A DNA stretch of 27,928 bases from a virus. The stretch is from positions 1 through 27,928 of IMG/VR virus record IMGVR_UViG_3300030012_000346; one strand, 5' to 3'. The translations under genes and the position numbers were made by a program. A model generated the notes under the pieces. That model was given only the letters and a program-made list of their open reading frames with translations. It was not told where the DNA came from and made no database searches. Below are positions 1-6,565 of the stretch, piece after piece (position 1 is the stretch's first letter; each line of letters begins with the position of its first letter).

Positions 1-66
1 ATCTCTCTTCGAGTTCCGACTCTCGCGTCTTGGTGTCACCATTATATGGATACTATCAAAACAAAT

Positions 67-122
67 GTCAACATAATATTAAAAAAAAGTTCAACAAAAG
101 CTATCAACAATGTTCAACAAAA
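67..122. repeat. TCAACA direct-repeat cluster upstream of small terminase
   Basis: The first 219 bases have no convincing gene. They hold four copies of TCAACA followed by T or A, starting at 68, 91, 104 and 114. Two of them sit inside a perfect 11-base direct repeat, GTTCAACAAAA, at 89-99 and 112-122. The surroundings are A-rich. The position just before the small terminase would suit a binding or packaging-recognition site, but that is only inference. Low-complexity AT-rich sequence could produce such repeats by chance. Confidence 0.4.
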
Positions 123-219
123 TACATCAATAGCCAATAAAAAAAGGTGTATCAGCTTGAAAAAAAAAATTTAATAAATTATGTTAAAAAGATTAGAAAC
201 CATGAAAAAAGGTGTAGAA

Positions 220-693
220 ATGGTAGAAAAAAACGAATCAGAAAATAAGCCTGAGTTGGTGGTTTTGGATAGGCTTTCAGGGTTAACAGATAAGCAAGAA
301 AAATTTTGTCATTATATCAGTCAGGGCTTAGCTCAGAACGAAGCCTACATAAAATCAGGTTATAGCAGCAATCAAGCAGCCAAGACAATACACGAGAATG
401 CAAGTCGATTAATGGCTAATACCAAGATTGTAGCAAGGATTAGAGCCTTAACCATAGATAAAGCTGAAGATATCAGAACTAAGAGGGCAAGACTTGAAGC
501 CTACGTTTTGGAACGGCTAAGGCTAGAAGCAGAAAACGCAGAAAGTGACTCAGCAAGGGTTCAGAGTTTGCATTTAATTGGGAAAACAATTGGACTATTT
601 GTAGACAAAGTGGAAGTTGAAGAAGCAGATTCAGACCTACAAACACTAGAAAACAAGCTAAAAGAGAAGCTTGAAAAGTTAAAAGTCATATAA
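220..693 (+). CDS. terS: Small terminase subunit (TerS-like)
   Basis: Likely the DNA-recognition subunit of the packaging motor, which selects phage DNA and hands it to the large terminase. From the ATG at 220 it is 157 residues. Residues 22-75 form a helix-turn-helix-like region (LTDKQEKFCHYISQG, then EAYIKSGY and a run of helices) typical of Terminase_2-type small subunits. The rest is charged and helical, ending in a lysine/glutamate-rich tail that could oligomerise. I prefer the start at 220 because AAAAAAGG lies 7 bases upstream. In-frame ATGs at 181 and 202 have no clear ribosome-binding site. The position about 0.8 kb before the large terminase supports the call. Family assignment is from motif memory, with no search run. 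Confidence 0.8.
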   Translation: MVEKNESENKPELVVLDRLSGLTDKQEKFCHYISQGLAQNEAYIKSGYSSNQAAKTIHENASRLMANTKIVARIRALTIDKAEDIRTKRARLEAYVLERLRLEAENAESDSARVQSLHLIGKTIGLFVDKVEVEEADSDLQTLENKLKEKLEKLKVI

Positions 694-800
694 AACAATA
701 ACTTAGCTACAATAAGGCGCATAATCTACATTATGTTATTTTTTTTGGCACTAAATCACCTAAAAACCATAAAAAATAGAACCCACCTACCCCCACCCCC

Positions 801-836
801 CATGTATACGCACACACATACACGCATATATATATA
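801..836. other. 36-bp perfectly alternating pyrimidine-purine tract next to a C-rich run
   Basis: In the 181-base gap between the small terminase and the opposite-strand gene, bases 801-836 alternate pyrimidine and purine without a break (CATGTATACG, then CA, TA and CG steps). This kind of sequence can adopt left-handed Z-DNA or melt under supercoiling. It is directly preceded by a C-rich stretch at 781-800, with the matching G-runs on the other strand. No gene overlaps it. The structural potential is general knowledge; any role here is unknown. Confidence 0.6.
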
Positions 837-852
837 GTAATATGCTCAAACA

Positions 853-873
853 ATTTGGTAAAAAATGCCAAAT
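853..873 (-). terminator. Weak hairpin after the opposite-strand gene
   Basis: ATTTGG (853-858) and CCAAAT (868-873) form a 6-base inverted repeat around a 9-base loop, two bases past the stop codon of the minus-strand gene. Read on the minus strand, the loop holds six Ts. The stem is short and AT-rich, and no T-run follows it, so it is at best a weak terminator. The placement immediately after the stop is the main reason to list it. Confidence 0.25.
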
Positions 874-874
874 G

Positions 875-1105
875 TCACTTTGACGTTAATAAGGTATCTA
901 TTTTGTTTTCTAATCTGGATAGGTGTTCAAACAATCGGTTGATATCATCTTTGTGTTCAACCTTGTTCATGTATTGCTCTCTGGTTTTGTTGAGGAGAAT
1001 GTCGATACGCTTGATTTCGTCACGCTGTGTTTTGATGTACCATGCTAGTGGAGCTATCACTAAGGTGATTACAAGGTTCCACATTAAGAATGGTTCAATT
1101 ACCAC
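875..1105 (-). CDS. Small membrane protein with coiled coil, opposite strand
   Basis: This 76-residue protein is the only convincing minus-strand gene. It starts with GTG at 1105-1103. On that strand AAAGGAG lies 6 bases before the start, a near-perfect ribosome-binding site that settles both the start and the reality of the gene. Residues about 8-24 (MWNLVITLVIAPLAWYI) form one membrane segment. Residues about 25-74 are a charged, heptad-like helix (KTQRDEIKRIDILLNKTREQ and on). One membrane span followed by a coiled coil resembles inner-membrane spanins and some holin-associated proteins, and similar small proteins occur in marine phages. A lysis role is only a possibility. It faces away from the HNH/terminase operon across a palindrome-rich region, so it is probably transcribed separately. 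Confidence 0.78.
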   Translation of the reverse strand: MVIEPFLMWNLVITLVIAPLAWYIKTQRDEIKRIDILLNKTREQYMNKVEHKDDINRLFEHLSRLENKIDTLLTSK

Positions 1106-1126
1106 GATAAACTCCTTTCATGTTTT

Positions 1127-1232
1127 ACATGGTATACCATGTTTCTTTCCAAGGTATACCATAATACATATTATTTCATAATATGTTTGGTTAATCATGG
1201 TATGTGGTATACCATGATATATGGTTAATCAT
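1127..1232. promoter_or_regulatory. Palindromic operator-like cluster between divergent genes
   Basis: This intergenic stretch separates the minus-strand membrane gene from the HNH/large-terminase genes. It contains three copies of GGTATACCAT, at 1131-1140, 1153-1162 and 1206-1215; the first lies inside a perfect 16-base palindrome (ACATGGTATACCATGT, 1127-1142). It also has an inverted repeat ACATATTA/TAATATGT (1166-1173, 1179-1186) and two copies of TGGTTAATCAT (1188-1198, 1222-1232). Offsets between palindrome copies are 22 and 53 bases, close to 2 and 5 helical turns, so a dimeric regulator could bind them on one face. No clear -35/-10 pair stands out. Confidence 0.6.
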
Positions 1233-1251
1233 ATCTGTAAAGGAAAATCTT

Positions 1252-1458
1252 TTGTCTGAATACAAGAAATACCATTCCTCTGATAAAATGAAGAAGGAGA
1301 GGGCGTTACGGAATAAGAACCGTAGGGCAGCGATACGCCAAGGGAAAGTCAAGAAGGGTGATGGGAAACATATTGATCACAAGGATGGCAATCCTAAAAA
1401 CAATAGGAAAAAAAATCTTCGTGTGATATCAGGTAGGAAAAACCGAAAGAAGCAATAA
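1252..1458 (+). CDS. Small HNH endonuclease-like protein
   Basis: The product is 68 residues from a TTG start at 1252, chosen because AAAGGA lies 7 bases upstream and because the only earlier in-frame start, a GTG at 1204, falls inside the palindrome cluster. The first half is lysine/arginine-rich. The C-terminal half carries the HNH core: HIDHKDGNPKNNRKKNLRV, with the two histidines, the central asparagines and the NLRV strand. HNH proteins beside terminase genes cut DNA and, in HK97, help terminase cleave during packaging. This one is very short, so its activity is uncertain. Its stop overlaps the start of the large terminase by one base (TAATG), which suggests coupled translation and a packaging role. 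Confidence 0.75.
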   Translation: MSEYKKYHSSDKMKKERALRNKNRRAAIRQGKVKKGDGKHIDHKDGNPKNNRKKNLRVISGRKNRKKQ

Positions 1459-2966
1459 TGGAGTTATCCCAGTTCAAGGATAAGATTGATTTACTTCCTC
1501 TTGATCAAAAGAGGGAGATATTGGAATTACTAGAGAAGTATGAAGAAGCCAAGGACAGGGAGAGTGCCAAGGAGAGCTTTCTGCCTTTTGTGCATATGAT
1601 GTGGTCGGCATTTATTGGTGGTCCTCATCACAAGATTATGGCTGAGGCATTTGAGAAGGTGGCACGAGGGGAATTGAAGAGATTGATCATTAATATGCCC
1701 CCACGTCATACCAAGTCGGAGTTTGCCTCTTATTTGTTTCCTGCGTGGTTTCTTGGACAATACCCAGATAAAAAAATTATCCAGACGGCACATACGGCTG
1801 AGTTAGCCGTGGGTTTTGGTAGGAAGGTCAGAAACCTGATACAGTCACCAGATTATCAAAAGATATTCAAAGGCATAACCTTATCGGCTGACAGTAAGGC
1901 TGCAGGACGGTGGAGTACGAATAAGGGTGGCGATTATTTTGCGATTGGTGTTGGTGGTGCTGTAACTGGTAAGGGTGCTGATGTTTTAGTGATTGATGAT
2001 CCCCACTCGGAACAGGAGGCACAGTTAGGGCAGTATAACCCAGAAGTGTATGACAAGGTGTACGAATGGTATACATCAGGACCACGGCAGAGATTACAAC
2101 CAGGAGGAGCGATTATCTTGGTGATGACACGATGGGCAAAGAGGGATTTAACAGGTCAGATACTCCGAAGTATGGAGAACAAGTCAGGGATTGACGATTG
2201 GGAAGTTATTGAGTTGCCTGCGATTATGCCGTCAGGAAAGGCACTGTGGGGAGAGTTCTGGAAATTAGAGGAGTTGGAAAGCCTAAAAGCTGAATTGCCA
2301 GTTGCAAAATGGAATGCTCAGTATCAGCAAAATCCTACATCCGAAGAGGGAGCGTTAATAAAACGAGAATGGTGGCGATTGTGGGATAGCACCACCCCAC
2401 CTCCCTGTGAGGCGATAATACAATCGTGGGATACAGCGTTTTTGAAAACAGAACGTAGTGACTACAGTGCGTGTACCACTTGGGGTGTGTTTTACCACCC
2501 TGACGACACCACAGGTATAGAAAAGACACACTTGATACTACTTGATTCGTTTAAGGCAAAATTGGAGTTTCCAGAATTAAAACGAGCAGCGTATGACAAA
2601 TACATGGAGTGGGAGCCAGATCAGATGATTATTGAGGCAAAGGCATCAGGTGCGCCTTTGGTGTTTGAACTTCGTGCTATGGGTATACCTGTCACGGAGT
2701 TCACACCAACAAGAGGTAACGATAAGATTGCCAGAGTAAATGCCGTGACGGATTTGTTTTCGAGTGGCACTGTCTGGTATCCACCCACACGGTGGGCAGA
2801 TGAGGTTATAGAGGAATGTGCCTCTTTCCCTTCTGGCGATCACGATGACTTAGTTGACAGTACCACACAGGCTCTGTTAAGATTTCGCCAAGGTGGATGG
2901 GTTCGAGCAGAAAGCGATGACTGGGATGACGAACCAAAATACAGAAGACCAGTGGAATACTATTAG
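1458..2966 (+). CDS. terL: Large terminase subunit (ATPase and nuclease)
   Basis: This 502-residue protein pumps DNA into the prohead and cuts it. The N-terminal ATPase has a Walker A-like loop, PPRHTKSE (residues 81-88), a Walker B, DVLVIDDP (175-182), and a coupling-type TRW (224-226). The C-terminal RNase H-like nuclease shows the expected acidic residues: D325 in QSWDTAF, E393 in MIIEAKASG and the aspartates in GDHDDLVDS (461-466). This matches Terminase_6-type large subunits with a Terminase_6C nuclease, and the length is normal. It follows the HNH gene with a one-base overlap and precedes two small basic genes and the portal. All key motifs are intact, so it should be functional. Confidence 0.96.
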   Translation: MELSQFKDKIDLLPLDQKREILELLEKYEEAKDRESAKESFLPFVHMMWSAFIGGPHHKIMAEAFEKVARGELKRLIINMPPRHTKSEFASYLFPAWFLGQYPDKKIIQTAHTAELAVGFGRKVRNLIQSPDYQKIFKGITLSADSKAAGRWSTNKGGDYFAIGVGGAVTGKGADVLVIDDPHSEQEAQLGQYNPEVYDKVYEWYTSGPRQRLQPGGAIILVMTRWAKRDLTGQILRSMENKSGIDDWEVIELPAIMPSGKALWGEFWKLEELESLKAELPVAKWNAQYQQNPTSEEGALIKREWWRLWDSTTPPPCEAIIQSWDTAFLKTERSDYSACTTWGVFYHPDDTTGIEKTHLILLDSFKAKLEFPELKRAAYDKYMEWEPDQMIIEAKASGAPLVFELRAMGIPVTEFTPTRGNDKIARVNAVTDLFSSGTVWYPPTRWADEVIEECASFPSGDHDDLVDSTTQALLRFRQGGWVRAESDDWDDEPKYRRPVEYY

Positions 2967-2977
2967 GAGATAATTCA

Positions 2978-3199
2978 ATGACAAAAGACCTCGTAGATGC
3001 AAAAGCCGTAAGAAAGCTGATAAAAAATATAGATACGATGAAAGGAAAAGGTAGAGGCGAAACCTTAGACATTAAAGACCCTAAGTTCATGGATAAAATT
3101 ATGAAACAAATGAAACTTGGTAAAAAAGCAGGTGGTAAGGTTATGAAGATGCGTGGTGGTGGATTGGCTACTCAAGGAACCAAATTCAGCATAAGGTAA
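2978..3199 (+). CDS. Small basic protein with C-terminal MRGGG motif
   Basis: Function not recognised. It is 73 residues, rich in lysine, with a charged helical first half (DAKAVRKLIKNIDTMKGKG) and a glycine-rich tail, KVMKMRGGGLATQGTKFSIR. Small proteins with this kind of tail occur near the terminase and portal genes of marine phages. The KMRGGG motif recurs in the next gene, and TMRGGG occurs in the repeat protein at 12729. The gene sits 11 bases after the large terminase and 6 bases before its neighbour, with AGGAGA 8 bases before the ATG. A DNA- or virion-associated role is plausible from its charge and position but is only inference. Confidence 0.7.
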   Translation: MTKDLVDAKAVRKLIKNIDTMKGKGRGETLDIKDPKFMDKIMKQMKLGKKAGGKVMKMRGGGLATQGTKFSIR

Positions 3200-3205
3200 A
3201 TTACC

Positions 3206-3538
3206 ATGTCAGAAAAAAATAAAAAAAAGAATGGTATGACTTCCAAGGAAAAAGAAACCCTTATAGGCACAGTAGCAGGTTTAGGAACCAGTGGTGCAGT
3301 GCTTTACCCTTCAATAAAAAAACTTTCGAAGATGATGGAAGAAAATATGAAAAAAGAAAAGAGTGCCAGAAGAGCCAGAGTTGGTGGTGGTAACATAGCT
3401 TCTCAGTTTGGCATGGGTAAAAGAGGTGCAGAAAAAATGAGAAAAAGTCCTTTCGAGTTAAAGAAAGGTGGTGTAATTAAAATGCGTGGTGGTGGCATGA
3501 TTGCACAAGACAGAATGAAGCCAACAAAGATAGTTTAA
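3206..3538 (+). CDS. Basic protein with possible membrane segment and MRGGG tail
   Basis: Function not recognised. The 110-residue product begins with a lysine-rich stretch. A mildly hydrophobic, glycine-rich segment follows (GTVAGLGTSGAVLYP, about residues 22-36), then a strongly basic region (KKEKSARRARVGGG) and the tail VIKMRGGGMIAQDRMK. The hydrophobic stretch is too polar to call a membrane span with confidence. The tail is shared with the preceding gene, so the two may act together or derive from a common element. It ends one base before the portal start and is probably translated in series with it. Confidence 0.7.
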   Translation: MSEKNKKKNGMTSKEKETLIGTVAGLGTSGAVLYPSIKKLSKMMEENMKKEKSARRARVGGGNIASQFGMGKRGAEKMRKSPFELKKGGVIKMRGGGMIAQDRMKPTKIV

Positions 3539-3539
3539 C

Positions 3540-5954
3540 ATGGTAGTTGATAAACGATTAGAGCCTTTCGAGGTTGATATAGAAAGCAACCCTTCTGAAC
3601 AAGAGTTAAAAGTTGAAGTGGTAAATCCAGACGCTGTATCGATAGAAACAGAGGATGGTGGTGTCATCGTTGACTTTGAAGGTGATGTTACTGAGGATTT
3701 AGTCGGACCTGATCATAACTCAAACTTAGCAGAGTTTCTAGAAGATGGTGATCTTGAGAAGATGGCTGCTGATCTTATCGATGACTTTGAAAGCGATAGA
3801 ACATCACGAAACGAATGGTCACGATCCTACATCAAAGGTCTTGACTTGTTGGGCATGAAGATTGAAGAGCGATCTCAGCCGTGGCAAGGAGCATCAGGTG
3901 TATTTCACCCACTCCTAACAGAAGCTGTAGTGCGTTTTCAGGCACAGGCTATGGGGGAGATATTCCCACCATCAGGACCTGTACGCACAAAGATAGTTGG
4001 TAAAAACACAAAAGAAAAAACAGCACAGTCACAACGTGTTGAGCATGAGATGAATTATCTTCTGACAGAAGATATGACGGAGTATCGTGATGAAATGGAG
4101 CAAATGCTGTTTCGTTTGCCTCTAGCAGGCTCTGCTTTTAAGAAGGTGTATTACGATCCTATCATGGAAAGACCATGCTCCATGTTTGTACCTGCTGAAG
4201 ACTTTGTAGTCTCCTACGGTGCAAGTGATCTTATGTCTTGCCCACGGTATACGCATATCATGAAAAAGACAGAGAATGAAATCAAAGAGCTTATGGTGAA
4301 TGGTTTCTATCGTGAGGTTGAGTTGTCAGAGCCGTATCAAGACGAATCAGAAATACAGGAAAAGTATGACGAGATGGATGGGGCTGAACACGTTTATGAA
4401 GACGATGAGAGATACACTATTCTTGAGATGCACGTTGATGTTGATATGCCAGAGCCATTTCAGGATAGTGATGGGTTAGCAAGACCCTATGTCATTACGA
4501 TAGATAAGTCATCACGAGCCATATTATCCATTAGAAAGAACTGGTATGAAACCGATCCTAAGAAAACTAAGCGACAGCATTTTATTCATTATAGATATCT
4601 TCCTAGCCTTGGCTTTTATGGTACAGGACTTATTCATCTTATTGGTGGGTTGGCTAAATCGGCTACGTCCATACTGCGTCAGCTTATTGATGCAGGTACT
4701 CTATCGAATCTACCTGCTGGTCTTAAAGCTCGTGGTCTTAGGATTAAGGGGGATGATTCGCCTCTCATGCCTGGTGAGTTCAGGGATGTCGATGTTCCTG
4801 GTGGTGCGATACGAGATTCCATTACGTTTATACCTTATAAAGAACCATCCTCAGTATTATACCAGTTGTTGGGAAATATTGTGGAAGAAGGCAGACGAAT
4901 AGGTTCTGTTGCTGATGTACAGGTGGGTAACATGAACCCACAAGCTCCTGTCGGTACAACACTAGCCTTGTTAGAGCGATCCATGAAAGTGATGTCTGGG
5001 GTGCAAGCACGACTACACGCATCTCTTAAAAAAGAGTTACGCATACTAGCCAAGTGTATTCATGACTTCATGCCTCCAGAATATGCCTATGAAACAGAAG
5101 AGGGTAGCTTCTCACGAACAGAAGATTTTGACGGACGAGTGGATGTAATTCCAGTATCCGATCCGAATGCCTCTACAATGGCGCAACGAGTAACACAATA
5201 TCAGGCAGCTCTACAGTTAGCCCAACAAGCACCACAGCTATACGACATGGGAAAGCTACATCGACAAATGTTAGAAGTGCTAGGAATAAAAGATGCAGCC
5301 GATATTATCAAACTACCTGACGATATAAAGCCGAATGATCCAGTAACAGAAAACATGGCGATCATGAAGCAAGAACCTGTCAAGGCGTTCAAGTACCAAG
5401 ACCATGAAGCCCACATTGCTGTACATACTGCTGCTGCTCAAGATCCAAAAATACAGCAAATCATTGGTCAATCGCCATTTGCGTCTGCTATACAGAATGC
5501 CTTGGCAGCTCATATTACCGAACACGTTGCGTTCCAGTACAGAAAAGAGATAGAGAAACAGTTAGGTGTAGAAATGCCAGACGAAGATAAGCCTTTACCA
5601 CAGGACGTAGAGGAAGAATTGTCAAAACTAACGGCAGAAGCTGCTGCTAAAGTGTTGCAAAAAGGTCAAGCTGAGATGGCACAGGCTGAAGCAATGAAAA
5701 AACAGCAAGACCCACTTACAATTATACAGCAAAGAGAGTTAGCCTTGAAAGAAGCTGAGTTTGAACACAAAAAACAGCTTGATATTGCTAAATTACAGTC
5801 TGATGTACAGAAAACGAAGTCAAATGAGAAGATACAAGGGGCTAAATTAGGTATTCAGGTGGCTACAGAGGCTGATAAAGCTGAGAAAAAGGCTATAAAA
5901 GACGGTGTAGACATCGGATTAAGCCTTGCAAAGGACTTAACAACCGATGAATGA
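3540..5954 (+). CDS. Portal protein
   Basis: The 804-residue product is the likely portal, the ring at the capsid vertex through which DNA enters and leaves. It has an acidic N-terminus and then a conserved portal-like core: RNEWSRSYIKGLDLLGM near residue 93, SQPWQGASGVFHPLL near 112 and AMGEIFPPSGPVRTKIVG near 137. The region around residues 360-490 (GTGLIHLIGGLAKSATSILR, then NMNPQAPVGTTLALLE) resembles the stem and crown-forming part. The last 100 residues are a long lysine/glutamate/glutamine-rich coiled coil. Length fits the large portals of marine short-tailed phages. It lies straight after the terminase genes and before the scaffold and capsid genes. Identity rests on context plus motif memory. 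Confidence 0.9.
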   Translation: MVVDKRLEPFEVDIESNPSEQELKVEVVNPDAVSIETEDGGVIVDFEGDVTEDLVGPDHNSNLAEFLEDGDLEKMAADLIDDFESDRTSRNEWSRSYIKGLDLLGMKIEERSQPWQGASGVFHPLLTEAVVRFQAQAMGEIFPPSGPVRTKIVGKNTKEKTAQSQRVEHEMNYLLTEDMTEYRDEMEQMLFRLPLAGSAFKKVYYDPIMERPCSMFVPAEDFVVSYGASDLMSCPRYTHIMKKTENEIKELMVNGFYREVELSEPYQDESEIQEKYDEMDGAEHVYEDDERYTILEMHVDVDMPEPFQDSDGLARPYVITIDKSSRAILSIRKNWYETDPKKTKRQHFIHYRYLPSLGFYGTGLIHLIGGLAKSATSILRQLIDAGTLSNLPAGLKARGLRIKGDDSPLMPGEFRDVDVPGGAIRDSITFIPYKEPSSVLYQLLGNIVEEGRRIGSVADVQVGNMNPQAPVGTTLALLERSMKVMSGVQARLHASLKKELRILAKCIHDFMPPEYAYETEEGSFSRTEDFDGRVDVIPVSDPNASTMAQRVTQYQAALQLAQQAPQLYDMGKLHRQMLEVLGIKDAADIIKLPDDIKPNDPVTENMAIMKQEPVKAFKYQDHEAHIAVHTAAAQDPKIQQIIGQSPFASAIQNALAAHITEHVAFQYRKEIEKQLGVEMPDEDKPLPQDVEEELSKLTAEAAAKVLQKGQAEMAQAEAMKKQQDPLTIIQQRELALKEAEFEHKKQLDIAKLQSDVQKTKSNEKIQGAKLGIQVATEADKAEKKAIKDGVDIGLSLAKDLTTDE

Positions 5955-6132
5955 CGATTATGGGCTGATTTTAAAGAGAATCAGCGATCAAAAGACCCAA
6001 ATACAGGAACATTTGTGCATGGGAGGGGCAAAAACCTTCGATGAATACACCTCAATGGTTGGTGAATACAGAGGATTACTAAAAATAGAGCAAGAAATTT
6101 TAGACTTGCAAAAGAAAGCCATTGAGGATTAA
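5947..6132 (+). CDS. Small helical protein coupled to the portal gene
   Basis: Unrecognised 61-residue protein, mostly helical, with no signal peptide or membrane span (MNDDYGLILKRISDQKTQIQ at the start, LLKIEQEILDLQKKAIED at the end). Its ATG overlaps the last eight bases of the portal gene, a common sign of translational coupling. Small helical proteins in this position occur in related marine phages. A portal-assembly or head-completion role would fit the location, but nothing in the sequence proves it. Confidence 0.72.
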   Translation: MNDDYGLILKRISDQKTQIQEHLCMGGAKTFDEYTSMVGEYRGLLKIEQEILDLQKKAIED

Positions 6133-6193
6133 ATAATCTCAACGTACTTAAACGCAAGGCAACTGTGAGCCTAAATCACTGCATGAGGTTAAA

Positions 6194-6565
6194 ATGTATC
6201 AAGCTGTAAAGAAGGAAGATGATGAGAAAGTCGCTTCCAAGATGCCCCAACCAAAGGGTTACAAACTCCTAATATCCCCAGTTGAAGTAGATGAGAAAAC
6301 CGAAGGTGGCGTATATATGCCAGACGCATTGAGAGATGCTGAAGGTATAGCGTCAATCATAGGTTTTGTCGTTAGCATGGGTCCTGATGCTTATAAGGAT
6401 CAGGATAAGTTTCCAAACGGTCCATATTGTAAAGAGGGTGACTTTGTGATCTTTCGATCATATTCAGGTACTCGCTTTAAAATACACACACAGGAATTTA
6501 GATTAATCAATGATGACACTGTTGAAGCTGTTGTCGATGACCCAAGAGGATATAAAAGGATATGA
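6194..6565 (+). CDS. GroES-like co-chaperonin (Cpn10)
   Basis: The 123-residue product has the layout of the GroES/Cpn10 family, whose rings cap GroEL to fold trapped proteins. PKGYKLLISPVEVDEKTEGG (20-39) matches the first strands and the start of the mobile loop. The hydrophobic loop tip is VYM (40-42) where GroES has IVL. CKEGDFVIFRSYSGTRFKI (79-97) matches the strand pair near the GroES C-terminal half, and the end (FRLINDDTVEAVVDD) matches the last strand. About 18 extra residues precede the domain. GAGG lies 5 bases upstream of the start. Sitting between portal and scaffold, it may work with host GroEL to fold the capsid protein, as T4 gp31 does. That partner is inferred. Confidence 0.85.
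   Translation: MYQAVKKEDDEKVASKMPQPKGYKLLISPVEVDEKTEGGVYMPDALRDAEGIASIIGFVVSMGPDAYKDQDKFPNGPYCKEGDFVIFRSYSGTRFKIHTQEFRLINDDTVEAVVDDPRGYKRI

Noticed and set aside
8-41. TTCGAGT plus a later CCA, like a tRNA 3' end
   Set aside because: The bases flanking TTCGAGT do not pair as a T stem, and the distance to CCA does not fit a tRNA. No cloverleaf can be drawn within the window.
781-801. G-quadruplex on the minus strand opposite the C-rich run
   Set aside because: The minus strand has only three runs of three or more Gs separated by loops, so a standard three-layer quadruplex is not supported; a two-layer form is possible but common by chance.
855-1181. Plus-strand open frame of 108 codons opposite the membrane gene
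   Set aside because: No ribosome-binding site, odd composition, and the opposite strand has a clear start signal and sensible membrane/coiled-coil protein. It is a shadow frame.
4546-4902. Plus-strand frame of 118 codons inside the portal gene
   Set aside because: Lies wholly inside the portal gene in another frame; its hydrophobic look comes from the portal's codons, and there is no start signal.
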